A stretch of 64,000 bases of DNA. Source: Siphonodentalium dalli (lineage: Eukaryota; Mollusca; Scaphopoda; Gadilida; Siphonodentaliidae). Position numbers and translations under genes: made by a program. Positions 19,007 to 29,009 of this stretch are shown one piece after another. Within the stretch, counting starts at the first letter, position 1. Each line of letters begins with the position of its first letter. The stretch spans positions 996,001 through 1,060,000 of the forward strand of contig CP136061.1 in assembly GCA_032622095.1 (NCBI GenBank), in the 5' to 3' direction. Below the pieces are notes generated by a model. It was not told the origin of the DNA. It worked only from the letters and a program-made list of their open reading frames with translations, and searched no databases.

Positions 19007-19369
19007 ATGCCTTCAAAAACTAAGAGCCGGAAAGCACCGCTGATAAAAAAATATGGTGAGTTGATTGTTGCAATGAGTAAAGTTCCATCTGCATATAAAA
19101 AGAAAATGATCAACGATGCTCCGAAACAAGTGATGGATTGCATTTCAGAATGTTGTCAAAATCTTTTAAAAGGTAATGTAAAACTGAATGAAGCTCAGAA
19201 CCGCAAGTTACATTCGAAGCGTAAACATATCAGATATCTTGCAGACAAGAACAAACCTTTGCAACAAAAGAAGAAAATTTTGAATCAAAAAGGTGGCTTT
19301 TTACCATTATTATTTCTTGCTCCATTGATTAGCAAAACATTAGGTGCAGTTGTTAAAAATATTTTGTAA
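19007..19369 (+). CDS. 120-aa virion-type protein with QKGG site and hydrophobic C-terminus
   Basis: The ATG at 19007 is chosen over an in-frame GTG at 19001. The N-terminal 90 residues are basic and helical with C45 and a CC pair at 49-50. Q94-K-G-G97 is followed by a hydrophobic C-terminal segment (98-117, FLPLLFLAPL onward). This 'helical domain, GG, hydrophobic tail' layout recurs in small Polinton virion proteins and recalls membrane-active minor capsid peptides released by an adenain-type protease. It is probably paralogous to the 195-aa neighbour. The precise function is not known. Confidence 0.8.
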   Translation: MPSKTKSRKAPLIKKYGELIVAMSKVPSAYKKKMINDAPKQVMDCISECCQNLLKGNVKLNEAQNRKLHSKRKHIRYLADKNKPLQQKKKILNQKGGFLPLLFLAPLISKTLGAVVKNIL

Positions 19370-19389
19370 AAACTAAATCTCAAATAAAT

Positions 19390-20097
19390 ATGAAGAAAAT
19401 GGTTATTGTACCATTCAGAATGTTGGAAGATTTCAAACAATGGGAAATGTCAGAAATGAATAAACCTCAATTACCTCCTGATCCTGCAATTTCAAATGTT
19501 TCAGATTCTTACAAAGAATTGAAATCAGTTTATGATAAAAATATTTCTGAATCAGAAAAGTCACAGTTATTTGGAGAAAATTTGTACAAATTGAAAACTT
19601 CACAAAAATCTTTAAATTCAAAATTCAGATTACCTGAACAAAAGTTATCTGAAAACTTTGGGAAAATGAGTGACCATATATTGGAAAGTGTGCCATCTAA
19701 ATTTCGTGGTAAAGCACAACAAATTTTATCATTGTTGTCAACTAATCCTAAACTTAGATGGGATGATCGTGGACAATTAATTTATGGAACAGAAACAGTT
19801 ACTGGATCAAATATAATTGATTTGATAAACGATGTTGTTCGTCACCGAAAAGGTTTTAACCCAGTTGGTTATGAAACATTCCTACGTGGATTGGGGGAAC
19901 TTAATATACCACAAGATTATGTAGGTAACAGGGATCGATGGCTGTGGATGCAAAGACATTTAAAAGGTCACACTGGTGATGAGTTTCATACACCTCATGC
20001 AACTCCTATCAGTGGCAAGTCAAGAAAACGTTCAGTTGATATTTTAACACCAGAAACCAGAAAAACTATTTTGAAAGGATGGTCCTCACTTACATAA
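19390..20097 (+). CDS. 235-aa conserved Polinton protein of unknown function
   Basis: Start ATG at 19390 follows an A-rich leader (CAAATAAAT). The N-terminus (MVIVPFRMLEDF) is hydrophobic; residues 30-95 are probably coiled or helical; the region around 100-180 (SKFRGKAQQILSLL, then W-D-D-R-G-Q-L-I-Y-G) has the pattern of a conserved Polinton protein that lies beside the integrase in many invertebrate copies. The C-terminus is basic. Its stop overlaps the integrase start by 19 nt in another frame. No enzymatic motif is visible. Confidence 0.8.
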   Translation: MKKMVIVPFRMLEDFKQWEMSEMNKPQLPPDPAISNVSDSYKELKSVYDKNISESEKSQLFGENLYKLKTSQKSLNSKFRLPEQKLSENFGKMSDHILESVPSKFRGKAQQILSLLSTNPKLRWDDRGQLIYGTETVTGSNIIDLINDVVRHRKGFNPVGYETFLRGLGELNIPQDYVGNRDRWLWMQRHLKGHTGDEFHTPHATPISGKSRKRSVDILTPETRKTILKGWSSLT

Positions 20098-21173
20098 AAT
20101 TTGACAAACTTCTAACTGAAATTTACTACAATCCAAAAGAAGTTGGTGGTTTCAGTGGAGCAAATCAACTTTTTAAAAATGCAAAAGAAACAAATAACAA
20201 AATTAAACTTTCAGATGTTAAAAAATGGTTACAATGGCAAAAAACATATACTTTGCACAAACCAATTGTTCGGAAATTTCGCAGACGTAAAACTATTGTT
20301 GCAGGAATTGATATTCAGTGGCAAGCTGATCTGGCAGATTTGCAAACTTTGCAAAAGCACAATGACAATTACAGATATTTACTTTGTGTTATTGATGTGT
20401 TCTCAAAATTTGCATGGGTTGAAAAAATTAAAGATAAAACTGGTAAAACTTTAGTTAAAACATTTCAGAAAATTCTAAAATCATCAAAACGAAAACCAGC
20501 TTCATTTCAATCTGACAAAGGTTCAGAATTCAAAAATAAATTATTTTTACAATTTTTGAAATCTAAGAAAATTCATTTTTTCACAACAGAGAATCCAGAG
20601 ACAAAAGCAAGTATAGTTGAACGTTTTCAACGGACATTGAAAACAAAGATGTGGAAATATTTTACACATAATCAAACTTTGAAATACGTTGATGTTTTGC
20701 ACGATTTTGTGAATTCTTACAACAAAAGTTTTCATAGAAGTATTAAGATGGCACCAGTTTTAGTAACTCGAGAAAATGAAATTGAAGTTTCCAGAAATCT
20801 TTATGGAAAGTTAAAAACGAAAAAAGATAAGATGTTGAAAGTTGGAGATTTTGTTAGAATAAATAAAACAAAGAGAACTTTTGATAAAGGATATCTTCCA
20901 AATTGGACAAAAGAAATTTTCAAAATTAGTAGAGTTTGTAAAAGTACACCATTAACTTACAAATTAGTAGATTTAGATGGTGAAAACATCGCAGGATCAT
21001 TTTATGGTAAAGAAATTCAACATATAAAAGATAATAAAGTTTACGAAATTGAATCAGTTGTTGGTAAACGTTCAAGAAAAGTTGCTGGTAAATCAGTTAG
21101 AGAAATTAAAGTTCATTGGGCTGGTTATCCTAAAAAATTTGACAGTTGGATACCTGCCACAAATTTGGTATAA
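20079..21173 (+). CDS. int: Retroviral-type (DDE) integrase with C-terminal chromodomain, 364 aa
   Basis: The protein inserts the element into host DNA and makes the 6-bp duplication. The rve core carries the catalytic triad D84 (WQADL), D146 (SDKGSEF) and E181 (ASIVERF), with the D-to-E distance of 35 typical of retroviral integrases. An N-terminal region (1-70) lacks a clear HHCC zinc finger but is basic and helical. After the core is an SH3-like stretch (KVGDFVRINK). Residues 314-364 form a chromodomain (VYEIESVVGKR to W-A-G-Y-P-K), which may steer integration to marked chromatin, as known for other chromodomain integrases. All key residues are intact. Confidence 0.96.
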   Translation: MVLTYIKFDKLLTEIYYNPKEVGGFSGANQLFKNAKETNNKIKLSDVKKWLQWQKTYTLHKPIVRKFRRRKTIVAGIDIQWQADLADLQTLQKHNDNYRYLLCVIDVFSKFAWVEKIKDKTGKTLVKTFQKILKSSKRKPASFQSDKGSEFKNKLFLQFLKSKKIHFFTTENPETKASIVERFQRTLKTKMWKYFTHNQTLKYVDVLHDFVNSYNKSFHRSIKMAPVLVTRENEIEVSRNLYGKLKTKKDKMLKVGDFVRINKTKRTFDKGYLPNWTKEIFKISRVCKSTPLTYKLVDLDGENIAGSFYGKEIQHIKDNKVYEIESVVGKRSRKVAGKSVREIKVHWAGYPKKFDSWIPATNLV

Positions 21174-21183
21174 AACTTTTAAC

Positions 21184-21447
21184 ATGTCTCAAAATGGTTC
21201 AGTTGGTCTCGATGCTCCATCACAATTTCAAATCTGTGGAGAAAAAATTGCAAAAAATCAAGTAACATATTTTACACAAATTATTATAATTGTTGGTATA
21301 ATCGCTACAGCAATTGTTCATTTAAGTTTACAAAGTGAAAATAACGAACTGTGGTTAATTTTACTCAGTAGTTCTTTGGGGTACATTTTACCAACACCGC
21401 GTTTGAAATATTTGAAAAATCAGTCGGCAGAAATTTTGAAAGTATGA
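21184..21447 (+). CDS. 87-aa small membrane protein (two hydrophobic segments)
   Basis: The ATG at 21184, ten bases after the integrase stop, is preferred; the longer frame starts inside the integrase gene. Two hydrophobic segments are visible, residues 30-49 (FTQIIIIVGIIATAIVHLSL) and 56-70 (LWLILLSSSLGYILP). Small two-pass proteins with an 'LLSS.LGY.LP.P' end occur in Polintons next to the capsid genes. It overlaps the next start codon by 4 nt. A virion membrane or assembly role is inference. Confidence 0.82.
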   Translation: MSQNGSVGLDAPSQFQICGEKIAKNQVTYFTQIIIIVGIIATAIVHLSLQSENNELWLILLSSSLGYILPTPRLKYLKNQSAEILKV

Positions 21448-22295
21448 ATCCTTTCTACATTACAATTCCGAGCGACAGCTCGATGGTAATGTATCCAAAC
21501 AATACTCAATGTTGTTTTACTGTACAATTACCAAAACCAGTTCAAATTGATAAAGAAAAATGGGAAGTTGCATTAGCCGAACTGATAACACCTTCAGAAA
21601 CATACAATGTTACAGGGGATTCGTGTAAATTCAATTTGATTACAACTGATGCAATATTACTGTCTGTTCTTCAAAATCGTTTTGAAGAAAAGATATTTAA
21701 GAGACCTGATGGCGTTCATGCACTTGAAATACAGATACAAAATGGTTCGTATACCTCTGCGACAGATTTAGTTGATACAATGCAAGATGTAATTGATGAA
21801 ACACTTGGAGAAGCAATGCAAAACGAATACGGATTTCACATCGGGTACTCAAAAGGTACAAAACGTGTGAAAATTATTCGCAAGAGTTTAAGTAACACAA
21901 AACTAGGAATTGAATTACCACAATGTCTTTTGCACAAGTTGGGTTACAAAACTGAAAACGCTTCTGAAGATTTTTATTCAAATAATAGATTTCCGTTTGG
22001 TGTAGATTTGAATGTTGGTCATAATCTAATGTTTGTTTATTCTGATATTGCCGATTACACATTTGTTGGAAATGTTGAAGTACAAATTTTACGAGTTGTT
22101 TCTTTCAGAAGTAAAAGAGATATCGACGGATTACATGTAAAACATGAATTTTTAAATTTACATTATGTTCCAGTTTCAAAGTCATACTTTGACAAAATTA
22201 GTGTAAATATAAGTGGCGACACAGGAAAATCAATTCAGTTTATCGGTGGTAAGTCTTTGGTGAAGCTACATTTCAGAAAACGAGAGGAGTTCTAA
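21444..22295 (+). CDS. Minor capsid (penton-like) protein, 283 aa
   Basis: The N-terminus (FYITIPSDSSMVMYPNNTQC) followed by a VQLPKPV and WEVALAEL segment is the signature of the Polinton minor capsid protein, a single jelly-roll predicted to form pentameric vertices. The length near 280 aa is typical. Beta-rich sequence continues to the end with no catalytic motif. It lies upstream of the basic core protein and the major capsid protein, the usual Polinton order. Confidence 0.88.
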   Translation: MNPFYITIPSDSSMVMYPNNTQCCFTVQLPKPVQIDKEKWEVALAELITPSETYNVTGDSCKFNLITTDAILLSVLQNRFEEKIFKRPDGVHALEIQIQNGSYTSATDLVDTMQDVIDETLGEAMQNEYGFHIGYSKGTKRVKIIRKSLSNTKLGIELPQCLLHKLGYKTENASEDFYSNNRFPFGVDLNVGHNLMFVYSDIADYTFVGNVEVQILRVVSFRSKRDIDGLHVKHEFLNLHYVPVSKSYFDKISVNISGDTGKSIQFIGGKSLVKLHFRKREEF

Positions 22296-22300
22296 AAACA

Positions 22301-22675
22301 ATGTTCCCCGTGTATAGAGGCGTACCACGGCAATATGGTAATGGTATTGGTTCAATTTTCAAATCAGTTATGAGATCTGCTATACCATTTCTAAAACCGC
22401 TTGGTCGGACAGCTTTACAACTTGCGAAAAAACACACTTTTGGTGTTGCAGATGAAATTATTAATCAAGGTAAAAGTCCGAAAGAAGCGTTGATGTCTGA
22501 AGGTAAAAAAGCTTTAAAATCTTTTGGCACACAAGCTAAAAATCAAATTTTGAACTCGAGAAAAAAACCTAGAAAAAGAGTAGCGACTTCAAAAATGAAT
22601 CATTCAGCTGTCAAACGCCGAAAAAGTCAGTCGAAAAATCATCCTAGCAGTCGAGCTCTTGATATTTTTGATTAA
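22301..22675 (+). CDS. 124-aa basic virion core-type protein
   Basis: The N-terminus YRGVPRQYGNGIGSIFKSVM is followed by 'RSAIPFLKPLGRTALQLAKK', a pattern common to small Polinton and adintovirus virion proteins, with an amphipathic helix that recalls adenovirus minor proteins. The C-terminal 40 residues are strongly basic (RKKPRKR, KRRKSQSK) and could bind DNA. The gene begins 6 nt after the penton stop and ends 2 nt before the major capsid start. DNA condensation or capsid attachment is inferred. Confidence 0.85.
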   Translation: MFPVYRGVPRQYGNGIGSIFKSVMRSAIPFLKPLGRTALQLAKKHTFGVADEIINQGKSPKEALMSEGKKALKSFGTQAKNQILNSRKKPRKRVATSKMNHSAVKRRKSQSKNHPSSRALDIFD

Positions 22676-22677
22676 TC

Positions 22678-23982
22678 ATGGCACAAATGGTAAATGGATC
22701 ATGCGAATGCAATAAATCGGAACTTGACATAACACATGTTCCACCAACGGTGGCTACAATGTCAGAATCGCAGTGGATCGAAAATCATCCTATTGCACCG
22801 CTGAATAATTCTGCTCCGATAGAGTTTGTCATACCATCTCAAACCGAAAAGTGGACAGATATTAATCAATCTTATCTTTATGTGAAATTCAAAATTACAA
22901 AAAAAGATGGAACTAATTTGGTAGCTGCTACGGAATTAGCACCTGTTAACAATTTCTTTCATAGCATGTTCAGCAGTATCGATGTTTACTTGAACAACAA
23001 ATTGATAACTTCGAATTCTGACACTTACCCATACCGAGCATATTTCGAAAATCTGTTGGGATACTCTCAAGAATATAAAGATAATCAATTAGCAAATTTA
23101 GAAATGTGGTATGGCGATACAGCAGAACAATTTGAAGAGAGCACCAAAGGTGGTGCTAATGCTGGATTAACTTCTAGAGAAAGTTTGATCACTGGTAGTA
23201 AATTTGTTGAACTATGCGGACGCTTACACACCGATCTGTTTCTTCAAGAAAAATATTTACCAAATGGAATTGAAATTCGTATCAGATTAAACAGATCACC
23301 ATCAAAATTTTGCCTCATTGGCTCCGAGGATGGACAAATTGTATTCGAATCAGCAGTGTTCCATGTCAGAACAGTTAGTCTCTTTCCAGCGGTCTCAAAT
23401 AAATTAAATCAAGAAATTGCCCAGTCAAAAATGAAACTACCTATCAGACGAGTAGAAATAAAAACTTTCACAATTAGTACTGGACTTAGATCAAAAATTG
23501 AAGACCACTTATTTCAAGGACAATTACCAAAGAGACTTTTTATTGCGTTGGTCGAAAATAAAGATATGAATGGAGATTTGGGTACCAATCCATTCCACTT
23601 CAAACATTTCAGTTTGAATAAATTGGAAGTTAGTCAAGACGGTCATACAATACATAACCATCCATTTGAACCAAACTTCGCAACAAAACAATGTCTCAGA
23701 TCATATTTATCTTTGTATCAATCTTTAGGAATGTTTGGTGTTAACAAATCAATTGGCATTAATTTAAAAGAATATATGAATGGTTATTGTTTGTGGGGTT
23801 TCGACTTGACACCGGACCAAGGAAGCGACGAGGGACATCTACATCCTATAAAGACAGGGAACCTGCGTTTGGAGCTTCAGTTCTTGACAGCTCTCACTAC
23901 AGCCGTCAACGTTTTGGTGTATGCTGAATTCGACAGTGAAATAGAGATCACAGCTTTGAGAGAAGTGCTTACTGACTATTAG
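22678..23982 (+). CDS. Major capsid protein, double jelly-roll, 434 aa
   Basis: The segment LAPVNNFFHSMFSSIDVYLN then DTYPYRAYFENLLGY is the hallmark of the Polinton double jelly-roll major capsid protein; the upstream DINQSYLYVKFKI strand and the downstream LEMWYGDTA also fit. The protein forms hexon-like trimers by family knowledge. Length is normal (about 430-650 in the family). From about base 23,805 to the end the codons become visibly richer in G and C than the preceding 1.1 kb, a composition break inside the gene. Confidence 0.95.
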   Translation: MAQMVNGSCECNKSELDITHVPPTVATMSESQWIENHPIAPLNNSAPIEFVIPSQTEKWTDINQSYLYVKFKITKKDGTNLVAATELAPVNNFFHSMFSSIDVYLNNKLITSNSDTYPYRAYFENLLGYSQEYKDNQLANLEMWYGDTAEQFEESTKGGANAGLTSRESLITGSKFVELCGRLHTDLFLQEKYLPNGIEIRIRLNRSPSKFCLIGSEDGQIVFESAVFHVRTVSLFPAVSNKLNQEIAQSKMKLPIRRVEIKTFTISTGLRSKIEDHLFQGQLPKRLFIALVENKDMNGDLGTNPFHFKHFSLNKLEVSQDGHTIHNHPFEPNFATKQCLRSYLSLYQSLGMFGVNKSIGINLKEYMNGYCLWGFDLTPDQGSDEGHLHPIKTGNLRLELQFLTALTTAVNVLVYAEFDSEIEITALREVLTDY

Positions 23983-23983
23983 G

Positions 23984-24442
23984 ATGGAGTTCACAACACA
24001 GCTATGGAACTACTATGAAGAATACCGACGTTCACAACACGTTGCTCCGAGATTAAAACTGATCTTGGACACACTCAACAACGCTACGATTGAAGAACTA
24101 CAAGAAATTATTCGCAAGGAAGTGTCAGAAAACTGTGAAGGATGTAAAATAGAACATCCTAGTCAACGTGAACATGTTCTGTGTTTGTTCTCTACAACTG
24201 ATGATTGGACAAACCAGTTTATCGACTTAGCACTGATTAAACTTGACATATACAATGTTATGGAAAGATGGTTCCCGAAGCTGATGGAGTTAAACCCACA
24301 CTGCAAGGAGAAGTTCGAAGCATACCTTATGTGGGATCATCTGAGAAACAGTTTGGAGCTCAACCGCAAAAAATTCGATGCAGAGTGGACTCTGATGTGG
24401 TCACAGCGAGTCAAAGAGAATTACAACGATGCAGACAGCTGA
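23984..24442 (+). CDS. 152-aa Polinton protein with possible zinc site
   Basis: The gene starts 1 nt after the capsid stop and overlaps the protease start by 14 nt. Residues 51-67 (C-x2-C-x3-H-P-S-Q-x3-H-x2-C) form a possible zinc-binding cluster. The flanks are helical with many aromatic residues. Proteins with the 'C..GC...HPSQ..H.C' pattern accompany the capsid and protease genes in other invertebrate Polintons. The role is unknown. Confidence 0.82.
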   Translation: MEFTTQLWNYYEEYRRSQHVAPRLKLILDTLNNATIEELQEIIRKEVSENCEGCKIEHPSQREHVLCLFSTTDDWTNQFIDLALIKLDIYNVMERWFPKLMELNPHCKEKFEAYLMWDHLRNSLELNRKKFDAEWTLMWSQRVKENYNDADS

Positions 24443-24902
24443 ACTTCAATATATTCTAGACAATTCCTGGTTGCGTAAACTTAACACATATGTTTGTGCT
24501 AGAGATCTGTTACCAGAGAAGAAACCACAACATATTCAAGCATATATTGTGAACACGCACTCATCGGATCAGCCAGGAGAACACTGGACCTTGATGTTAT
24601 TCAAGGGAAGATCAGCTGTATACTTCGACTCATTTGGACTACCACCACCGAGACGATATATGTTACCATTCATAAAAAGGAACTCATCAGCATGGACTAT
24701 GAATACAACACGATATCAACATCGTGCGACAAATGTGTGTGGATTATATTGTATATTCGCACTCCACCACATGATGAAAGGAAAGAGGATGAAAAGATTA
24801 TTCAATTCTCGGGATTTCTTCAAGAATGACAGAACAATAGTTCGATGGTTTGGAAAACACTATGGTCGATTATACAGAAAAGCAAATTTGCTGTTGAATT
24901 AA
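24429..24902 (+). CDS. Adenain-like cysteine protease (virion maturation), 157 aa
   Basis: This is a compact C5/C48-type (adenain/Ulp1) protease. Catalytic residues appear in canonical order: H52 (GEHW), D67 (YFDSFG), Q97 (RYQH) and C104 (NVCGLYC). In adenoviruses the enzyme cuts capsid and core precursors at GG-containing sites; candidate sites occur in the 195-aa and 120-aa proteins of this element. The ATG overlaps the end of the previous gene. All active-site residues are intact. Confidence 0.94.
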   Translation: MQTAELQYILDNSWLRKLNTYVCARDLLPEKKPQHIQAYIVNTHSSDQPGEHWTLMLFKGRSAVYFDSFGLPPPRRYMLPFIKRNSSAWTMNTTRYQHRATNVCGLYCIFALHHMMKGKRMKRLFNSRDFFKNDRTIVRWFGKHYGRLYRKANLLLN

Positions 24903-25282
24903 ACTTCACCAGCACATCGACGGCTGATATACATACAACGCAAAGAAGACGAAGATAACAACGAATGTGTCAACAACTCCACAAAATAGACTCTTTTGTT
25001 ATTGATTCAGCGTAGGATGTTGTAGGATGTTACAGGATGTTCAATTAAGTTTCTTCAAATCTGAGACCTTGTTTTGTACATAAATTATTGTTCTTTGTTA
25101 ATATTATTGATGTATAATAATATATTATTGTTCATTGTTCTTGTTCTTGTTTTTGAAAAATAAATGATAAATTTCAACAAAATCGTTTTCACTGTAGGAT
25201 CCCCACCAATTGATTCTGTTCGTGTCGATGTGTCATCTCTGGTCAGAATTATACAAACTTTAAAATTAGTAATGAAAAAATG
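24903..25282 (+). terminator. 3' untranslated region of the rightward block with AATAAA
   Basis: This non-coding stretch between the protease gene and the right terminal repeat is AT-rich. It contains three short repeats (taggatgtt-type, 25011-25040) and an AATAAA at 25159-25164, the first clear poly(A) signal past the last gene of the block. No histone-type loop is present. Confidence 0.55.
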
Positions 25283-25750
25283 TCTAAGTCCATTTTCATT
25301 TTTTCCGATCAGAAATATCACATCAATGACAGGAATATCTATCCTCAGGGGGGAACTATGGCCCAGTACCCATCAGTGGGGGCACTATGGCCCAGTACCC
25401 CCCAGTGGGGGGCACTATGGCCCAGTACCCCCCAGTGGGGGGCACTATGGCCCAGTACCCCCCAGTGGGGGGCACTATGGCCCAGTATCGAATACTGGAC
25501 CATAGATCGTCCAGTATTCGATACTGGGCCATAGTGCCCCCCACTGGGGGGCACTATGGCCCAGTATCGAATACTGGACGATCTATGGTCCAGTATTCGA
25601 TACTGGGCCATAGTGCCCCCCACTGGGGGGTACTGGGCCATAGTGCCCCCCACTGGGGGGTACTGGGCCATAGTGCCCCCCACTGGGGGGTACTGGGCCA
25701 TAGTGCCCCCCACTGGGGGGTACTGGGCCATAGTGCCCCCCATTACTACT
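25283..25750 (-). repeat. Right terminal inverted repeat of the Polinton
   Basis: The inverted partner of 8464-8870, ending ATTACTACT. The outer four 30-bp units and both palindromes match the left end; the inner array has two more 30-bp units than the left (468 against 407 bp) and the spacer between palindromes differs by 2 bp. Open frames in it are repeat artefacts. Confidence 0.95.
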
Positions 25751-25756
25751 ATTGAG
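25751..25756. other. Right 6-bp target-site duplication of the Polinton
   Basis: ATTGAG, identical to 8458-8463, begins immediately after the final T of the right terminal repeat. Confidence 0.93.
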
Positions 25757-28570
25757 TGACATTAGTTGGCAGACAACAAATAATAAAAGTCCAGAGGAGT
25801 GTAAATAATGTTATTAATATTACTATTTGATGTGTACTGTAGTACTGTACATCAGTCATCAATTCAAAAACTCATATTTATATGTGTTGAAATTAGTTTA
25901 AACTCTAAAGTTTAACTTAATCAGAACCTGGTTGAATATCTACCATATGGTTGTATAGAGTTTTCGATCCTGACTGACATACATGCTTAAATTGTGCTCC
26001 GTATCTATGCCAAAATTCTCAGAAAATACTGTTCTAATGATATCAGGAATCTGCCCATAGCTAGGGATGTTTTCCGTACCGTTGATTCAATGGACTTAAT
26101 GTTAATTTCCGTTGAAACATGTGAGTTTTCGAATTCGCAACTGACACACCGTTGTACCAACAAAGACTATATACTCCATTGTTTACGTCGCCATTTTGGC
26201 CAACGTATGGACATTCGCTATTGTCTTCCACCACCAGCCATTGTGACGGGCTCTTGCCAATTAGACATTTCGGAGATGTGATAAACAGAACCCAAGTCGT
26301 GACGATTAGTGTAATGGAACAAGATAGATAGTGTCAATTGTCTCGGCGCTCATCACGATGACCACCATAAGCAAGAATCATTACCGTTAAAGGCACGTGA
26401 GGCCTTAGTTGTCGAAAATATTCATATTTGTTCCAATCACCGTAAATAGAAAAACATTAAAACGCATACAGTTTCGTTCATATATACCATGACCATCGCG
26501 TAAACAGCATGTTATCATAAAGATTTACTATATTTTATCTAAGCAATAGCCTGATTGTGTTACAGAAGACAGCACAATGGTGCTGGCTAATCACACACAA
26601 ATGGCATAAACGCTCTTTATTCGTTCCATATCAGGAATTCACCCACAATGAACGCTCTTTATGTTTACCATCATAATATAAACAAACACAAGAAAAGTAA
26701 CTTTTTATGCTTTTGTTTACATAACAATGGTAAAAAATATGACAATAACATACTGTTTATGCGATATTTCTTATTTGTATACGGACAAAGTCTGTCTACA
26801 TTTTGTTGTTCTTTCTGTTTGTGGCGGTTTTTGACGGGCGGAAATATTTTCACATGATACCCACCGCCAAGGCCAACCGTACCTTTAATGGGACTGTACG
26901 TCTGGACTGAAATGTGTGATATAAAACATTCGACAGAACAATTGGAATCTTGTTGTATTGTTCGAGCACAGACACTTATTGGTCATGAATATATACTCAT
27001 TCAACCAATGAAGATGATCTCAGTCTAATTGGCGACAACCCGTCCCCAAATAGGACGTCGTTAGAACGAACCAAATTAAGTGTTGATCCTGACAGGCGCC
27101 TATCGCTCACTCTGATCGCCTCCAACAGAGACGCCAAGGACATATGATCGCTGTCACATGCAACGTTTATTGGTTGATGAACATAACTTTTCTATACGAA
27201 TATCAACTAGGTGTATGTGACTATACACAAGAATATGCGATAGCCGAGGCCTTTCGTGATTCCCATCAATCAACGGGGCGAATTGTAACCAAGCACGTTT
27301 GTCACGTGACTGGTTTATGTGGATTACGTCGTTTTCGACACCAGGTTACATTTAGTCTCGTACGGAATCGTTTTCTAAAATGTGATTCCATTCAAAGTCT
27401 CTGTTGTAGGCTGTCTTGTGCCATTTTATAAAATTGATAGACAGAGAACCGTCTTCCCCCACAGACATCTAAATGCTCACTGAGGGGAATTTGTCGCAGT
27501 TCTTTTTCACGGATTTACTGACGATGAACTCTCATTCGTTCTGTCAGCTGATTTCCGGTTTGATCTGTGTAAGATACTTCCTTTCAATAATATAGCCAGA
27601 ATCACAATGAGGTTCTCGGCAAAATTCCATATTTTAAAATGAATTTGTCATGCCCCATATGGAACTGGGACAAACAGAATAGAACGTAGTTGTCAGTTAA
27701 TTAACTAACAAGTATAATAACAAAGTGAGTCACAATTTGCAACCTTTTCGGATGATGCAGAAAATAATGTTCGGGATATATGTAGGAAATTAACTTTTTT
27801 TAAATTTGGTTGCCATTTTGGAAGCCATCTTGAGCAATTTTGTCTATAAATACCGTAGTGTGACACATTTAAGACAGAACAAAACAATAAACACCTTTTA
27901 TATCAAAGATAGTTACATTTTACTTGAAAAAATGGTCCAAACCTGAAAAGTGATTTTTTTTGCCGATATTTATGTCAAGTTTTTGAGAGAAAAATCCAAT
28001 ATTTATGGTGATGTCAGTGGTGACAATAGTACCAATTAAACATGGTGCATCATACATGTTAGTATTCAATGTATAGAAGGCAGAATATGCAATTTTATAC
28101 ATCAACCACAACTTGTAAGCGATTGCAGGACACCCTGGGGCAACATTTACCATTTTTCATATGTTGGCGGCCATTTGGCAGCTATTTTGAGCCAAAGTAA
28201 GAATTTTGGTTCCAGTGAGTTGGAATATGCATAGGTAATGATATTCCTCACTTACATTACAAATTTCTGTTCATTTCTTGTTGAAATATGACTAGAATCC
28301 CAATTGTGATTATTTTGTGAAATTTTATACTGCGTTCTGAAATATCAAATTTTTGACGGACCTGAAGGAGCTAGGACCCCAATAATTGCATATTTAATTG
28401 CTCCAATGATCAGGTAATATACAAAACACAAAATAAAGTCACATTATTCAACCTGTTCCAAACAACATGAACTGATCTAGAAGATATTTGTGTGAAAAAT
28501 GTCATATTTTGAACTTCCGGCGGCCATTTTGGTGGCCATCTTGGATGTTGAGTTTCAATTTTGGCCAAAC
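25757..28570. other. Host DNA, no gene recognised
   Basis: Mostly AT-rich unique-looking sequence. Around 27,800-28,570 it contains 'gccattttgg...gccatcttg' words shared with other dispersed repeats here. No frame resembles a known protein and I see no convincing exon. Confidence 0.4.
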
Positions 28571-29009
28571 AAAGTGTCATTATGTCTTAGCTTTACGAAA
28601 TATATACATTTGTATATATTTACTTGCGCCAGTCCATGCTGGACGCAAGTAATGTTTTCAGTACGGATATCTGTTTATCTGTCTGTCCTTCCGCGAACAT
28701 GTTACGTCATACCGGAAGTAGGCCTACATACTGTAAATAATGGACACGCTAATGTTAAATGGTTGCATCGTTAATTTGCATCGTTATCTGGTTTTATTTA
28801 GGTAATAAATCGTTCATAAATGAACAATATTGAATGATTTATTTCTGGAAACCGATCATGACGTCACGACACACATCAGGACGTCACGAGCTACATGGGC
28901 GCGCAAAACACCAGACATGACTGCGTCGATGTCCAGACAGCTGAGACTCGTATTACACGGACTGGCTAAACCATTCCATCTGCCAACAACTTCGTGTTGT
29001 ATTATTATA
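28571..29009. repeat. Dispersed-repeat sequence leading into the minisatellite
   Basis: It contains an inverted pair 'acttgcgccagtccatgctggacgcaagt' (split by five bases) and phrases on assigned satellite borders such as tctgtctgtc. No gene. Confidence 0.4.

Larger units (their letters stand above)
8464..25750. mobile_element. Complete Maverick/Polinton (adintovirus-like) element
   Basis: The 17,287-bp element is bounded by terminal inverted repeats (8464-8870 and 25283-25750), starts with AG and sits between perfect ATTGAG duplications. It encodes family B polymerase, packaging ATPase, chromodomain integrase, double-jelly-roll capsid protein, penton-like protein and adenain-like protease, which is the diagnostic Polinton set. 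No frameshift or premature stop is seen in any of these. The left part holds three divergent promoters and small genes; the right part is a single rightward gene block. By family knowledge such elements integrate like retroviruses and may form virions; whether this copy does so is inference. Confidence 0.96.
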
